Positions 6,664 through 15,937 of a stretch of DNA of 36,841 bases are shown here, one piece after another. The DNA is from GCA-002713455 sp964428745. GTDB lineage: Bacteria; Fidelibacterota; Marinisomatia; Marinisomatales; TCS55. The notes beneath the pieces were generated by a model, which saw only the letters and a program-made list of their open reading frames with translations, had not been told where the DNA came from and made no database searches. Numbering within the stretch: the stretch's first letter is position 1; each line of letters begins with the position of its first letter. The position numbers were made by a program, and so were the translations under genes. Where the stretch lies: positions 1-36,841 of the forward strand of contig CAYRYZ010000014.1 of NCBI GenBank assembly GCA_964428745.1, given 5' to 3'.

Positions 6664-7865
6664 AATTTGATTCAATAGATAATCAGTGGAAACTTATAAG
6701 TCGTGGAGTTGAAGAAATTATTCCTGAGGAAGAACTAAGAAGAAAATTAGAATACTCACAAAAAAAGGGAAAACCGCTAAATGTTAAATTAGGTTGTGAC
6801 CCAAGCAGACCTGATTTACATGTAGGTCATAGTGTCGTTCTTAGAAAATTAAATCATTTTCAAGAACTAGGGCATCAAGCTACTCTTGTTATTGGTGATT
6901 TTACCGCCATGATAGGAGATCCATCTGGTAGAAATAAAACGAGACCTCAACTAACTCTAGAGGAGGCCAGGGAGAACGCTAAGTCCTATATTGACCAAGC
7001 CTCAAAGATCCTTGATATAGATAAACTTAAAATTGTATATAATTCAGATTGGCTTAATACTATGAATTTTAGTGATGTTGTTCGACTGGCTAGCCATTAT
7101 ACGGTCGCAAGAATGTTGGAGCGCGATGATTTTACCAAAAGATATCAAGCAGAAACCCCTATTTCTATTCACGAATTTATGTATCCATTAGCCCAAGCTA
7201 TGGATTCTGTAGAATTAAAGTCAGATGTAGAGCTTGGAGGTACAGATCAGAAATTTAATTTGTTGGTTGGACGGGATTTGCAACGAGAATATGATCAAGC
7301 TCCCCAAGTGATCATTACAATGCCTTTATTAGAAGGGACTGATGGTACTGACAAAATGTCTAAATCATATGGTAATGATATTGGTTTTACAGATACTCCT
7401 GAGGATATGTATGGAAAGTCTATGTCAATTCCTGATAAGTTGATAAAAAAATATTTTATCTTAGCAGCTGATGCTAATGATCAAACACTTATAAAAGTTG
7501 AGAATGAGTTAAGCGATTCGACAATCAATCCTCGTGATGTAAAACGTGCATTAGGTCGTGAAATAGTTACACTCTACTATGGTAAAGATAAAGCATTTGA
7601 AGCAGAAAAGCATTTTGAACGGGTTATTGTAAATAAAAGTGAACCTGAAGAGATTGAAGAGCTCACATTAAAATCTAGTAAATCATTGATAGATATAATA
7701 TCAACTGCTGGCTTAACTAAAAGTAAAGGAGAAGCTCGCCGAATGGTTAATCAAGGTGCTGTCCGAATAGATGGTGAGAAGGTAACCGATATTAATTTAA
7801 TAGTAGATAAAGGTTCTAATATTGTTATCAAAGTAGGAAAAAGAAGATTTATAAAAATAAAATGA
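6660..7865 (+). CDS. tyrS: Tyrosyl-tRNA synthetase
   Basis: This 401-residue class Ic aminoacyl-tRNA synthetase charges tRNA-Tyr. The ATP-binding HVGH (54-57) follows LGCDPSRPDL, the tyrosine/tRNA region includes EFMYPLAQAMD and ELGGTDQKFN, and KMSKS is at 232-236. A C-terminal S4 RNA-binding domain (EARRMVNQGAVRIDGEKV) completes the usual architecture. Length and order fit the TyrRS subgroup with the HVGH form. It is coupled to smpB upstream and to the phosphatase downstream by ATGA overlaps at both ends. Confidence 0.97.
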   Translation: MKFDSIDNQWKLISRGVEEIIPEEELRRKLEYSQKKGKPLNVKLGCDPSRPDLHVGHSVVLRKLNHFQELGHQATLVIGDFTAMIGDPSGRNKTRPQLTLEEARENAKSYIDQASKILDIDKLKIVYNSDWLNTMNFSDVVRLASHYTVARMLERDDFTKRYQAETPISIHEFMYPLAQAMDSVELKSDVELGGTDQKFNLLVGRDLQREYDQAPQVIITMPLLEGTDGTDKMSKSYGNDIGFTDTPEDMYGKSMSIPDKLIKKYFILAADANDQTLIKVENELSDSTINPRDVKRALGREIVTLYYGKDKAFEAEKHFERVIVNKSEPEEIEELTLKSSKSLIDIISTAGLTKSKGEARRMVNQGAVRIDGEKVTDINLIVDKGSNIVIKVGKRRFIKIK

Positions 7866-8851
7866 AAAAACTGTTTATTTTGTCGATATTATCGACAATA
7901 TTTCTTATTACTTGTTCAAAAAAGCCTAAAATACCAAAGTTAGTTGTTTTTATTGTTATTGATCAAAGTACTCCTTCGATAATTAATAAATATAAGCATC
8001 TATTTATTGGCGGCTATAGTTGGCTTATTGAACATGGTATTCAATTCCAAAATGCTTTTCATGACCATGGGATGACTACNNNNNNNNNNNNNNNNNNNNN
8101 NNNNNNNNNNNNNNNNNNNNNNNNNNNNNNNNNNNNNNNNNNNNNNNNNNNNNNNNNNNNNNNNNNNNNNNNNNNNNNNCAATTAGATAACCATTTACGT
8201 TTAGATAAATATTTGGGTGATTTTATTAATAGTCAAGAGGATAAAATTGGTGAAGGAAATATCTTATATATTTTATCTAGCGATCATGGAGTACTAGATT
8301 TGCCAGAATATTTATCTGAACAAGGAATAGACTCTGGACGTATATCAAGAGCAGTACGGGATTCGATATTTAGTATAACAATGAAAAAGATTCGATCCCA
8401 GATTGGTAATGGGAAAATATATAGATATGAAAATTTCTTTTATTTTGATCATTCCATGAATGGTGCAGAAAGAAAAGTTGCTACAGAAATATTAAAAGAG
8501 GAATTAATTAATATCCCTGGGGTGGATTCTGTGGTTACTAAATATGAATTATTGAAAGATGGCAATGATAACATTAGTAGACGGCTAAAAAATATGGTTC
8601 ATATTAATAAAAGCCCTGATATTTATTTAATATTGAAGAAATATTGGACATGGACATCAAAAAGGGGTACGAGCCATGGATCACCTTATGATTATGATAC
8701 TCATATTCCCCTTATTTTTTCTGGAGGTAATAAAATAAGTAAAATACGGAGTGATTATATCAGATCAGTCGACATAGCTCCAACATTAGCTCGTATATTA
8801 GAAATTAATTACCCAAAAGATATTGATGGTAAACCGTTCTTAATTAAGTGA
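7862..8851 (+). CDS. Alkaline phosphatase / nucleotide pyrophosphatase family lipoprotein (interrupted by gap)
   Basis: It begins with a lipoprotein signal peptide (lipobox LITC, Cys18), then VVFIVIDQ, where the Asp is a metal ligand, and GGYSWLIEHGIQFQNAFHDHGMT, whose final Thr matches the catalytic nucleophile of the PafA/type I phosphodiesterase group. After the gap, SSDHGVLDLPEYL and GTSHGSPYDYDTHIPLIFSGG supply the remaining Asp/His metal ligands. PafA-like enzymes release phosphate from phosphomonoesters outside the cytoplasm. Family members are about 500 residues and only about 295 are visible, so roughly 200 are hidden and the true gap is much longer than 100 bases. The start overlaps tyrS by ATGA. 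Confidence 0.88.
   Translation: MKKLFILSILSTIFLITCSKKPKIPKLVVFIVIDQSTPSIINKYKHLFIGGYSWLIEHGIQFQNAFHDHGMTXXXXXXXXXXXXXXXXXXXXXXXXXXXXXXXXXXQLDNHLRLDKYLGDFINSQEDKIGEGNILYILSSDHGVLDLPEYLSEQGIDSGRISRAVRDSIFSITMKKIRSQIGNGKIYRYENFFYFDHSMNGAERKVATEILKEELINIPGVDSVVTKYELLKDGNDNISRRLKNMVHINKSPDIYLILKKYWTWTSKRGTSHGSPYDYDTHIPLIFSGGNKISKIRSDYIRSVDIAPTLARILEINYPKDIDGKPFLIK
8080..8179. other. Assembly gap (100 N)
   Basis: A placeholder inside the phosphatase gene, immediately after the predicted nucleophile Thr. The flanking reading frames happen to stay in phase across 100 N, but the protein needs far more than 33 residues here. Confidence 0.95.
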
Positions 8852-8951
8852 TTTGATTAGAAAATATACTTTTCATCAATTTTGATATTTTTCCCAATAA
8901 ATAAAACAAGTTACTTTCTTTTGTTATTGAACCTCGAAAAAAGGAGTTTTA

Positions 8952-9278
8952 GTGTCTGAAAATGTGAAAGAGTTTACCTCAGCAGATTTTGAAGCTGAGG
9001 TATTAAAGTCAGATTTACCTGTCCTTGTTGACTTTTGGGCAGAATGGTGTGGCCCTTGTAGAGCAATTGCTCCAGTGATAAAAGAAGTAGCAGAAGATTA
9101 TCTAGGTAAAGTTAAAGTTGGGAAATTAAATGTAGATAATGATAATCAAGTTGCTAGTCAATATGGTGTCAGGAGTATTCCGGCACTTTTAATTTTCAAA
9201 GATGGAACAGTCGCTAACCAAATAGTTGGCGCTGTACCTAAAGCAAGAATAACTGAAATACTTGATTCAGTTATTTAA
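8952..9278 (+). CDS. trxA: Thioredoxin
   Basis: This 108-residue thioredoxin has the canonical WCGPC active site (Cys33, Cys36), the buried Asp in VDFWAEWCGPC, the cis-Pro motif SIPAL and a GTVANQIVGA strand. It is a cytosolic dithiol reductant. The start is GTG 8952, with AAGGAG at 8941-8946. The reductase gene follows after 19 bp, so the pair forms a complete thioredoxin system. It could also serve the redox or Sec-containing lipoprotein upstream via a membrane relay, but nothing in the sequence shows this. Confidence 0.97.
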   Translation: MSENVKEFTSADFEAEVLKSDLPVLVDFWAEWCGPCRAIAPVIKEVAEDYLGKVKVGKLNVDNDNQVASQYGVRSIPALLIFKDGTVANQIVGAVPKARITEILDSVI

Positions 9279-9297
9279 ATATTATTAAAACAATTGA

Positions 9298-10227
9298 ATG
9301 AATCGTAAAGTTATAATTATTGGTTCAGGCCCAGCAGGTCTTACAGCGGCATTATATACTGCCCGAGCTAATCTTAAGCCATTGGTTCTTGAAGGGGAGC
9401 AACCAGGAGGTCAATTGACCATTACAACAGATGTTGAAAATTACCCTGGATTTCCTAACGGAATAATGGGCCCGGAACTAATGGACCATTTTAGAGAGCA
9501 AGCGAAACGTTTTGGCGCAGAATGCCATTTTCAACATGTTACAAAAGTTGATTTTAAATCTAGCCCTTATACTGTATGGGTTGGAGATAAATCTTATAAT
9601 GCTGATTCTGTAATTATTGCTACAGGTGCATCAGCTAAAATGCTGGGCCTTGATAGTGAGAAAGAACTTATGGGATATGGCGTTTCAGCATGTGCTACAT
9701 GTGATGGATTTTTTTACAAAGATAAAAAAGTTCTGGTAGTAGGAGGAGGTGATTCTGCTATGGAAGAAGCAAATTATCTTACAAAATTTGCATCGGAAGT
9801 AGTTATTGTTCATAGGAGAGATGAATTTCGTGCCTCTAAAATTATGATAGATCGAGCTCTTAACAATTCTAAGATTTCAATCAGATGGAATAATACTATA
9901 GATGAAATTTTAGGTGATCGTGAAAACGGTGTTAATTCTGTTATGTTAAGGGATACTATTAGTGGTGAATTAAAAAAAGAAAGTTGTGATGGCGTCTTTA
10001 TGGCGATAGGTCATAAGCCCAATACAGATTTACTTGATAATGTAATCGATACTGATGAATTTGGTTACATAATTACCAAGAATGGTAGTACTGCTACTAA
10101 CTTAGATGGCGTTTTTGCATGTGGTGATGTTCAGGATAAAATCTATCGCCAGGCAGTTACTGCAGCCGGATCAGGTTGTATGTCTGCTATTGATGTTGAG
10201 CATTACCTAGAGAGTCTGAAAAAATAA
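9298..10227 (+). CDS. trxB: Thioredoxin-disulfide reductase
   Basis: This 309-residue low-molecular-weight thioredoxin reductase passes electrons from NADPH through FAD to TrxA. The FAD-binding GSGPAGLTAALYTARA is at the N-terminus, the redox pair is CATC (Cys132, Cys135), the NADPH-binding motif is VVGGGDSAMEEA followed by HRRDEFRASK, and the second FAD motif is ACGDVQDKIYRQAVTAAGSG. Length and order are as in E. coli TrxB. It sits directly after trxA, probably in one transcript. Confidence 0.97.
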   Translation: MNRKVIIIGSGPAGLTAALYTARANLKPLVLEGEQPGGQLTITTDVENYPGFPNGIMGPELMDHFREQAKRFGAECHFQHVTKVDFKSSPYTVWVGDKSYNADSVIIATGASAKMLGLDSEKELMGYGVSACATCDGFFYKDKKVLVVGGGDSAMEEANYLTKFASEVVIVHRRDEFRASKIMIDRALNNSKISIRWNNTIDEILGDRENGVNSVMLRDTISGELKKESCDGVFMAIGHKPNTDLLDNVIDTDEFGYIITKNGSTATNLDGVFACGDVQDKIYRQAVTAAGSGCMSAIDVEHYLESLKK

Positions 10228-10266
10228 ATTAGCTTTTCGATGCATTCTTCTTTATAAGGAGAATAA

Positions 10267-10992
10267 ATGAATCAATTAACAAATTTAATATATGAGTTAA
10301 AGGCCCTCAAGAAGGTCTATAAGGAACAAACCGTAATAAATATAAGTCGGCTACAATTTCATCGTGGTACGATTTATGGTATTGTAGGGCCGATAGGTAG
10401 TGGGAAATCTACTTTACTAAAAATACTGAGTGGATTACTTAAGGAGTCGAGTGGCAGTCTTAAATATGATAATAACCCTTTCGAAATGAATCTTTTTGGA
10501 AGAGTAAAGCCAAACTCTGATATAAAGTTAGTACAATTAGATGATAAAATTAAATTTTCCACCATTTCAAAATTATTTCAAAAAACACCCGCAGATTTAA
10601 CTTTAAAAAAACATTTTAATAATCCTGCACGTACTTTAAAAAATATATCAAAGGGAGAGAAATCACTATTGAGTCTTTTATCAGCTTTTGAACTTGATCC
10701 ACGCGTGTTACTTATTGATGATTATGGAATTTGTTTTAATGATGCACTTGAAAAAGAAATTTGTAAGAAAATTAAATCAATGAATAAAGAATTTGGCACA
10801 ACAATAGTTCTTTCTGCCCCATCTGATACATATCTTAAAAAATTAGCATCAGTATTAATATATTTAGATAATGGACATATATCAAAAATTCGTTCGGGTT
10901 TATCTGCTAGATCTTCTAAGAATATTCAACAAAAAAATCAAAACTCTACAAAGCGTAGACGTAAATTTATTAAGAATAAACCTAAACGATAA
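10267..10992 (+). CDS. Degenerate ABC-type ATP-binding protein
   Basis: The 241-residue protein has one ABC nucleotide-binding domain: Walker A GPIGSGKST (41-49), Q-loop Gln90, a signature read as ISKGEK (127-132) and Walker B VLLID (147-151). Two catalytic positions differ from active transporters. The Glu after Walker B is Asp152, and the switch His is missing (LSAPSD where STHD-like sequence is expected). A strongly basic tail (STKRRRKFIKNKPKR) ends the protein and could bind nucleic acid or membrane. No permease is adjacent. AAGGAG precedes ATG 10267. The substrate is unknown; a regulatory or non-transport ABC protein is possible. Confidence 0.8.
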   Translation: MNQLTNLIYELKALKKVYKEQTVINISRLQFHRGTIYGIVGPIGSGKSTLLKILSGLLKESSGSLKYDNNPFEMNLFGRVKPNSDIKLVQLDDKIKFSTISKLFQKTPADLTLKKHFNNPARTLKNISKGEKSLLSLLSAFELDPRVLLIDDYGICFNDALEKEICKKIKSMNKEFGTTIVLSAPSDTYLKKLASVLIYLDNGHISKIRSGLSARSSKNIQQKNQNSTKRRRKFIKNKPKR

Positions 10993-11004
10993 ACTGCTAT
11001 TAAT

Positions 11005-11979
11005 GTGAATAAAACAAGATATAAGAAAATAACTTCAGAGTTTAGTAATAAAACAATTTTAGTATTTGGAGATCTTATGCTAGATAAGTACCTCTGGGGT
11101 AGAACGGATAGAATCTCACCTGAAGCACCCGTCCCAATAGTAGACGTTAATCAAATTGATTATAGACCAGGCGGGGCTGCCAATGTTGCATTAAATCTTT
11201 CTACTTTAGGTTGCAAAGTTATTGTTGTAGGATTAATAGGCTCAGATCCTGATGGTGACAATTTATTGAAACAGTTAAATAAATATAATATTGATTGTAA
11301 CAATATTATAATAAGTGATAGCCGTCATACTACCGTTAAAACTAGAATTATGTCGCAAGATCAGCAGGTTATAAGAGCAGATTATGAAATAAAGACTGAC
11401 ATATCAACAAAATCTACTAAAGAATTATCCAACGCTGTTAAATCAATAATAAATAATGTTGATGGATTGATATTGCAGGACTATAATAAAGGTATCCTCA
11501 ATGCAAATAATATTTCAAGCATATTAGATATGGCTAATAATGAAGGTAAACGTATATATGTCGATCCAAAAAAGTCCAATTTTTCTTCTTTCAAAGATGT
11601 GAGATTATTTAAACCAAATTTGGTTGAGTTTTACGAAGGATTTGGATCTAATCAAGATCAAATTCAAAATGATGGTTTTCAATTGAAAAAAGAAATAAAT
11701 ACAGATATTATATTAATTACGCAAGGTGCGGCTGGCGTATCACTATTTGAAACTTCAAACTATCATCATATACCAACAAAGGCCAGAAAAGTCCATGATG
11801 TTTCTGGAGCTGGTGATACTGTAATATCAACTTTTGCTTTATCTGACCTTTGCGATGCTAACCCCAAAGAATCGGCTATATTAGCAAATTATGCAGCAGG
11901 AAGGGTTTGTGAAGAGGTTGGAGTTGTTCCGATAACACTTGATATGCTAAATGAAATTATTAAATATGATAATAATTGA
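11005..11979 (+). CDS. rfaE1: D-glycero-beta-D-manno-heptose-7-phosphate kinase-type PfkB sugar kinase
   Basis: This 324-residue PfkB/ribokinase-fold protein carries the RfaE1 N-terminal signature (VFGDLMLDKYLWGRTDRISPEAPVP, spanning residues ~20-44), RPGGAANVALNL for sugar binding, and the anion hole plus catalytic Asp in DVSGAGDTV. It would phosphorylate heptose-7-phosphate at C1 for ADP-heptose used in lipopolysaccharide core. Unlike E. coli HldE, there is no C-terminal nucleotidyltransferase domain, so a separate RfaE2 would be needed. The start is GTG 11005, 12 bp after the ABC-type gene. Confidence 0.9.
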   Translation: MNKTRYKKITSEFSNKTILVFGDLMLDKYLWGRTDRISPEAPVPIVDVNQIDYRPGGAANVALNLSTLGCKVIVVGLIGSDPDGDNLLKQLNKYNIDCNNIIISDSRHTTVKTRIMSQDQQVIRADYEIKTDISTKSTKELSNAVKSIINNVDGLILQDYNKGILNANNISSILDMANNEGKRIYVDPKKSNFSSFKDVRLFKPNLVEFYEGFGSNQDQIQNDGFQLKKEINTDIILITQGAAGVSLFETSNYHHIPTKARKVHDVSGAGDTVISTFALSDLCDANPKESAILANYAAGRVCEEVGVVPITLDMLNEIIKYDNN

Positions 11980-12007
11980 TTGAATAATTACATATTAAAC
12001 GTTGCTT

Positions 12008-13618
12008 ATGATTTGTAGGATTATTTTTTATTTATTTCTTTTTTCATTACCAAAAGCTCAGCCTGATCTAAAATTTCATCCTTTTGATTGGGTCCAGTAT
12101 AGAAAAACCGGGGGAATTAATTCCATTTCGATTAGCGATAGATATGCGTTCCTTGGATCTGAAAATGGTGGTATTCTACGATTTAATTTATTTTCAGAAC
12201 GATTTGAAGAACCTATTACTACTGCTCAAGGATTGAGAAGTAATTCTATTTCATCTGTGCATTATGCATCAAATGGATATCTTTGGGTTGGAACACCTTT
12301 AGGTGTTGAATATAGCAATAATTCTGAAGGAGATTGGAATTTTATTAATAAAAGAAATCTTAAAATCCCATTTAATGCAGTTATTGAACAGATTGGTGAA
12401 TCTGATCAAGATATTTGGATTAGGGCAAATGGATCAGTATATCGATTAGATAGAATAACTGGAGTAGTCCTAGATATTATGCCTTTTCCTAATGAATCAG
12501 TTTCTTGGAGCTCACAAAATCGATATTTTGGGGATTATTCATCAATTTTAATGAAATATTCATTATTAGATGGATGGATCTCTGATTTAAGTTCATTAAT
12601 CAATCCAAATGGTCGGCAAATTAATATTACCACAATGTTTATCACTAATTTAGGTGAAATTTGGATTGGTGCAGAAGATGGATATTTATTTAGAGGGAAT
12701 AATACAATGCAAACATTAAGTCCTTTTCAATTCAGTTTAGCTGGGACTGATGTTCAACATATAGAAGGGACAAATTCTCTTTGGTTAGCAGGCCGAAAAG
12801 AAAACGGTTACAATGGAATTACGTATTTTGACCCATTATCTAAGGAAACTCAAATGTATCTTTTTGATGATATTATTAATATGGATAAGACTTCCATATT
12901 TTCAATAATTGAAATGAAAAATGAGATTTGGTTTGGCGGCGATGATGTGATATTAACATATAACAAAAAAGATAATTATTGGAAAACTGAAACTTATAAT
13001 TTGACTAATCTATATAGTGAAATTACCACCCTTGTAGAGTTTGATGATAATGTTTGGTTGGGCACTACTCGAGGTTTATATGTAATGAATAAAAAAACCA
13101 AAAATCTCATTGATCATGAAATAATTAAATCATTTTCCAATATGTTAATTTTCGATTTATATATTCACGATAAGCTTGTTTTTATAGCTACAGAAGTAGG
13201 TCTTTTTATCTATGACAATAATAATAATAGAATTTATGAAGGAAAGAATTTTGGCTATAATGATAGTGAATTTATTTTTCCGATCAGGAGTACTGACTAT
13301 ACAGCATTGACATCTAATAAGAGAAATATCTTTGCAGCGAATCGATCTGGTGTTATTTCATTTAATTTTAGGACTCGAAAGTGGTCTAATGCAGTTGATG
13401 CAAGTATTTTTGGTGGATTACAGATAAAATCTATGGCATCAGATAAAGAAATAATTTTTGTTTCAACTATAAGTGGATTGATAAAATATGATATTAGAAA
13501 GAATTTAATGGATATATATAATTATCGCTTTATAGGCAAAGTGCACCACATGTATATTAAGGGAAGAAAACTTTGGCTTGGAACATCAGAAGGGCTTATT
13601 TCGTTTAGATTCAAATGA
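12008..13618 (+). CDS. Exported beta-propeller protein (two-component-regulator propeller type)
   Basis: It has a signal peptide (MICRIIFYLFLFSLPKAQ) and then about nine blade motifs of the pattern (I/L)W(I/L/V)G...GL: WVGTPLGVEY, IWIGAEDGYLF, LWLAGR, IWFGGDD, VWLGTTRGLYV, IATEVGLFIYD, FAANRSGVISF, FVSTISGLIKYD and LWLGTSEGLISF. Such repeats occur in sensor domains of hybrid two-component systems and in the T9SS protein PorZ. Here no kinase and no C-terminal sorting domain is present, and the exact role is unknown. ATG 12008 is chosen over TTG 12002. It ends in an ATGA overlap with the GWxTD gene, which suggests the two proteins act together. Confidence 0.75.
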   Translation: MICRIIFYLFLFSLPKAQPDLKFHPFDWVQYRKTGGINSISISDRYAFLGSENGGILRFNLFSERFEEPITTAQGLRSNSISSVHYASNGYLWVGTPLGVEYSNNSEGDWNFINKRNLKIPFNAVIEQIGESDQDIWIRANGSVYRLDRITGVVLDIMPFPNESVSWSSQNRYFGDYSSILMKYSLLDGWISDLSSLINPNGRQINITTMFITNLGEIWIGAEDGYLFRGNNTMQTLSPFQFSLAGTDVQHIEGTNSLWLAGRKENGYNGITYFDPLSKETQMYLFDDIINMDKTSIFSIIEMKNEIWFGGDDVILTYNKKDNYWKTETYNLTNLYSEITTLVEFDDNVWLGTTRGLYVMNKKTKNLIDHEIIKSFSNMLIFDLYIHDKLVFIATEVGLFIYDNNNNRIYEGKNFGYNDSEFIFPIRSTDYTALTSNKRNIFAANRSGVISFNFRTRKWSNAVDASIFGGLQIKSMASDKEIIFVSTISGLIKYDIRKNLMDIYNYRFIGKVHHMYIKGRKLWLGTSEGLISFRFK

Positions 13619-14898
13619 AACATTTAAGTAGAATAATTTTATTTACCTTATTTACTGGGATATTGATGTCGCAAAGGCAACCCAGTAATGATGCAGGCTC
13701 AGGAAATCTGCTCAAAGGAAAAAACTTAATCAGGCAGTATCAATTATCTGTATACACTGTTCCATCTACAGTATCTGATTCAATTCGCGTATTATCATAT
13801 TTATCCATTCCTAACCATGTTTTACAGTATGTCAAATCATCCAATGGATTTAAGGCATCTTACGAGGCCACTATTTCAATTAAGAGTAAAAAAGGTGATT
13901 TAATAGGTCGAAAAAATTGGTCGAATAAGTTAATCACAAAAACATATTTAGAATCAACTTCAAAAGAAATATTTAATGTTCATTTCCATGAGTTTATTCT
14001 CCCTCAAGATGATGACTATATAATTTCTTCAGAACTGTTGGATCGTGATACCAACGATAGTGGTATCATTAATAAAAATTTGAAATTAAAAAAACATCAG
14101 GGTGATTTAGCTCTCTATTCACCTTTCTTATTGGATTATCTTGAAGGTAATTGGGGCCTCAATGATAATGAGATACCACTTTTTCGCAGAATTTTTGGAG
14201 AGCAACTTGTTCGAACTTCCGTTTTTGTCTCTGGGAAAGTTTCTCCTGGCCCCTACGAGGTTGAGTTAATAATCGCAAGTTCAAAAAGAAAGGAATTATG
14301 GAAAAAAACATTCCAATCAGTTGCTGATAGAAACTATTTTCAGGAAAGATTTGTTATTCCTGATGAAATTTCCCAGCAAGGCTTAAGAAAAAAAATAAAT
14401 ATTGTTCTAAAACAAGGTAATAATCACAAAAAGGAATCAGTAATTTTATCTATTTCTCGATTAGGAATATCTTCATCAATAGGAAATATATCTCAAGCTA
14501 TTCAAAATATGAGATATATACTTGAGGATGATGAATGGAAAAGATTGAAGAAAGCTAATTCTGATGAGCAAGAGAATTTGTTTCTAGAGTACTGGACAGG
14601 CCGAGATCCTACCCCGGAAACAAAAGATAATGAATTGATGGATGAATATTTTTCTAGGATTAACTATTCTAATGCTAATTTTAAAACTTATACTGATGGA
14701 TGGAAATCAGATATGGGGATGATATATATACTTTTTGGTCCCCCTGATGATTTAGAGGTATATAGTGATCCACTCACTAGATTATATCAGCAACGATGGC
14801 ACTATTATCGAATCAATAAATTTTTTGATTTCGTTGATGAAAATGGATTCGGTGACTATAGACTTACCACACCATTCTTTCGTGCACGAAGCTGGTAG
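13615..14898 (+). CDS. Exported GWxTD-domain protein
   Basis: This 427-residue protein has an N-terminal signal peptide (ending near MSQ) and a C-terminal GWxTD domain: GWKSDMGMIYILFGPPD starts near residue 362, followed by QRWHYYRI, with FLEYWTGRDPTPETKDNELM upstream. GWxTD domains are common in Bacteroidota, Acidobacteriota and Marinimicrobia exported proteins; their function is not established. The signature has Ser in place of the usual Thr (GWKSD). It is translationally coupled to the beta-propeller gene. The sequence after it runs into a gap. Confidence 0.85.
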   Translation: MKHLSRIILFTLFTGILMSQRQPSNDAGSGNLLKGKNLIRQYQLSVYTVPSTVSDSIRVLSYLSIPNHVLQYVKSSNGFKASYEATISIKSKKGDLIGRKNWSNKLITKTYLESTSKEIFNVHFHEFILPQDDDYIISSELLDRDTNDSGIINKNLKLKKHQGDLALYSPFLLDYLEGNWGLNDNEIPLFRRIFGEQLVRTSVFVSGKVSPGPYEVELIIASSKRKELWKKTFQSVADRNYFQERFVIPDEISQQGLRKKINIVLKQGNNHKKESVILSISRLGISSSIGNISQAIQNMRYILEDDEWKRLKKANSDEQENLFLEYWTGRDPTPETKDNELMDEYFSRINYSNANFKTYTDGWKSDMGMIYILFGPPDDLEVYSDPLTRLYQQRWHYYRINKFFDFVDENGFGDYRLTTPFFRARSW

Positions 14899-14950
14899 AA
14901 ATTATAATTAAATAAACAAATAATTTTTTCAGTCATAAATTTATATTATA

Positions 14951-15050
14951 NNNNNNNNNNNNNNNNNNNNNNNNNNNNNNNNNNNNNNNNNNNNNNNNNN
15001 NNNNNNNNNNNNNNNNNNNNNNNNNNNNNNNNNNNNNNNNNNNNNNNNNN
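14951..15050. other. Assembly gap (100 N)
   Basis: A placeholder in the AT-rich intergenic sequence between the GWxTD gene and the RecB-like nuclease. The flanks (14899-14950 and 15051-15076) show no coding sequence and no shared overlap, so whether a gene is missing cannot be told. Confidence 0.9.
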
Positions 15051-15076
15051 ATTATATATTATTTTAATAGACAAAA

Positions 15077-15931
15077 ATGATTGAAAGATTCTCATATAGT
15101 AGCTTGGAGTCTTATAAAAAATGTCCAACACAATTCAAGCTTCGTTATTTAGATAAGATCCGTAAAAAAGATGCAGGCATTGAAGCATTTGTTGGTAATA
15201 GGGTACATGAAACACTAGAATTCTTATACAATGAAAAATTATCTGGACGTATACCATTCTATGATGGTCTTATTGAAAACTTCCATGAAAATTGGAAACG
15301 AAATTGGCATGAAAGGATTGTAATAGTTCGCAAGGAATTAGGATATGGTAAACCTAATTGGGTTAGGTCTTTGGCTGGCCCCTGGAAAGTAGCCAGAGAA
15401 AAAAAAACGGTTAAAGAATTTTTCAGATTAGGTGAAAGATGTATTGCTGGATTTTACAGAAAATTTGATCCTTTTGATCAGCCGGTAATTGGTACTGAAG
15501 TGGAATTTATTTTTTCAATTGATAAAAACAATGATTATCAAATGAAAGGTATTGCGGATCGTATTGATCATGACGGAAATGGAAATTATATAATACATGA
15601 TTATAAAACTGGTAAAAGAATACTATCTCAATCAGATGCTGATAAAGATGGACAATTAGCAACTTACCAAATTGCTCTTTCTCAAAAGTATAATAATATT
15701 GAATCTGTAGAATTGAAGTGGCATTATCTTCAGCATAATAAAATTGTTAGTTCTATAAGGAGCGATAGCGAAATTAATCAGTTAAAAAAAAGTATTAAAT
15801 TGAAAATTGATATAATTAGAGATCATATCAATAAAGATGTTGAATTTGGACCTAAAGAAAGTATTTTATGCAATTGGTGTTATTATTGGAAAGAATGTCC
15901 AGCAAAATCAACAAATAATGATATATTGTAG
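15077..15931 (+). CDS. PD-(D/E)XK (RecB-like) nuclease with a probable 4Fe-4S cluster
   Basis: This 284-residue stand-alone nuclease domain belongs to the RecB/AddB/Cas4 group. His44 lies in a helical motif (GNRVHETLEF), GIADRID provides Asp161, HDYKTGK provides Asp175 and Lys177, and QLATYQIAL is the conserved motif with Gln193 and Tyr197. One Cys near the N-terminus (Cys16) and three at the end (Cys265, Cys268, Cys274 in CNWCYYWKECP) match the four-Cys cluster arrangement of AddB and Cas4 nucleases. No helicase or CRISPR genes adjoin it. Its partner downstream is RNase HI, 6 bp away, suggesting a nucleic-acid processing pair. Confidence 0.88.
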   Translation: MIERFSYSSLESYKKCPTQFKLRYLDKIRKKDAGIEAFVGNRVHETLEFLYNEKLSGRIPFYDGLIENFHENWKRNWHERIVIVRKELGYGKPNWVRSLAGPWKVAREKKTVKEFFRLGERCIAGFYRKFDPFDQPVIGTEVEFIFSIDKNNDYQMKGIADRIDHDGNGNYIIHDYKTGKRILSQSDADKDGQLATYQIALSQKYNNIESVELKWHYLQHNKIVSSIRSDSEINQLKKSIKLKIDIIRDHINKDVEFGPKESILCNWCYYWKECPAKSTNNDIL

Positions 15932-15937
15932 ATTAAT

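Noticed and set aside
15077..15931. Cas4 of a CRISPR system
   Set aside because: The four-Cys RecB fold resembles Cas4, but no cas genes or repeat-spacer array occur in the window.
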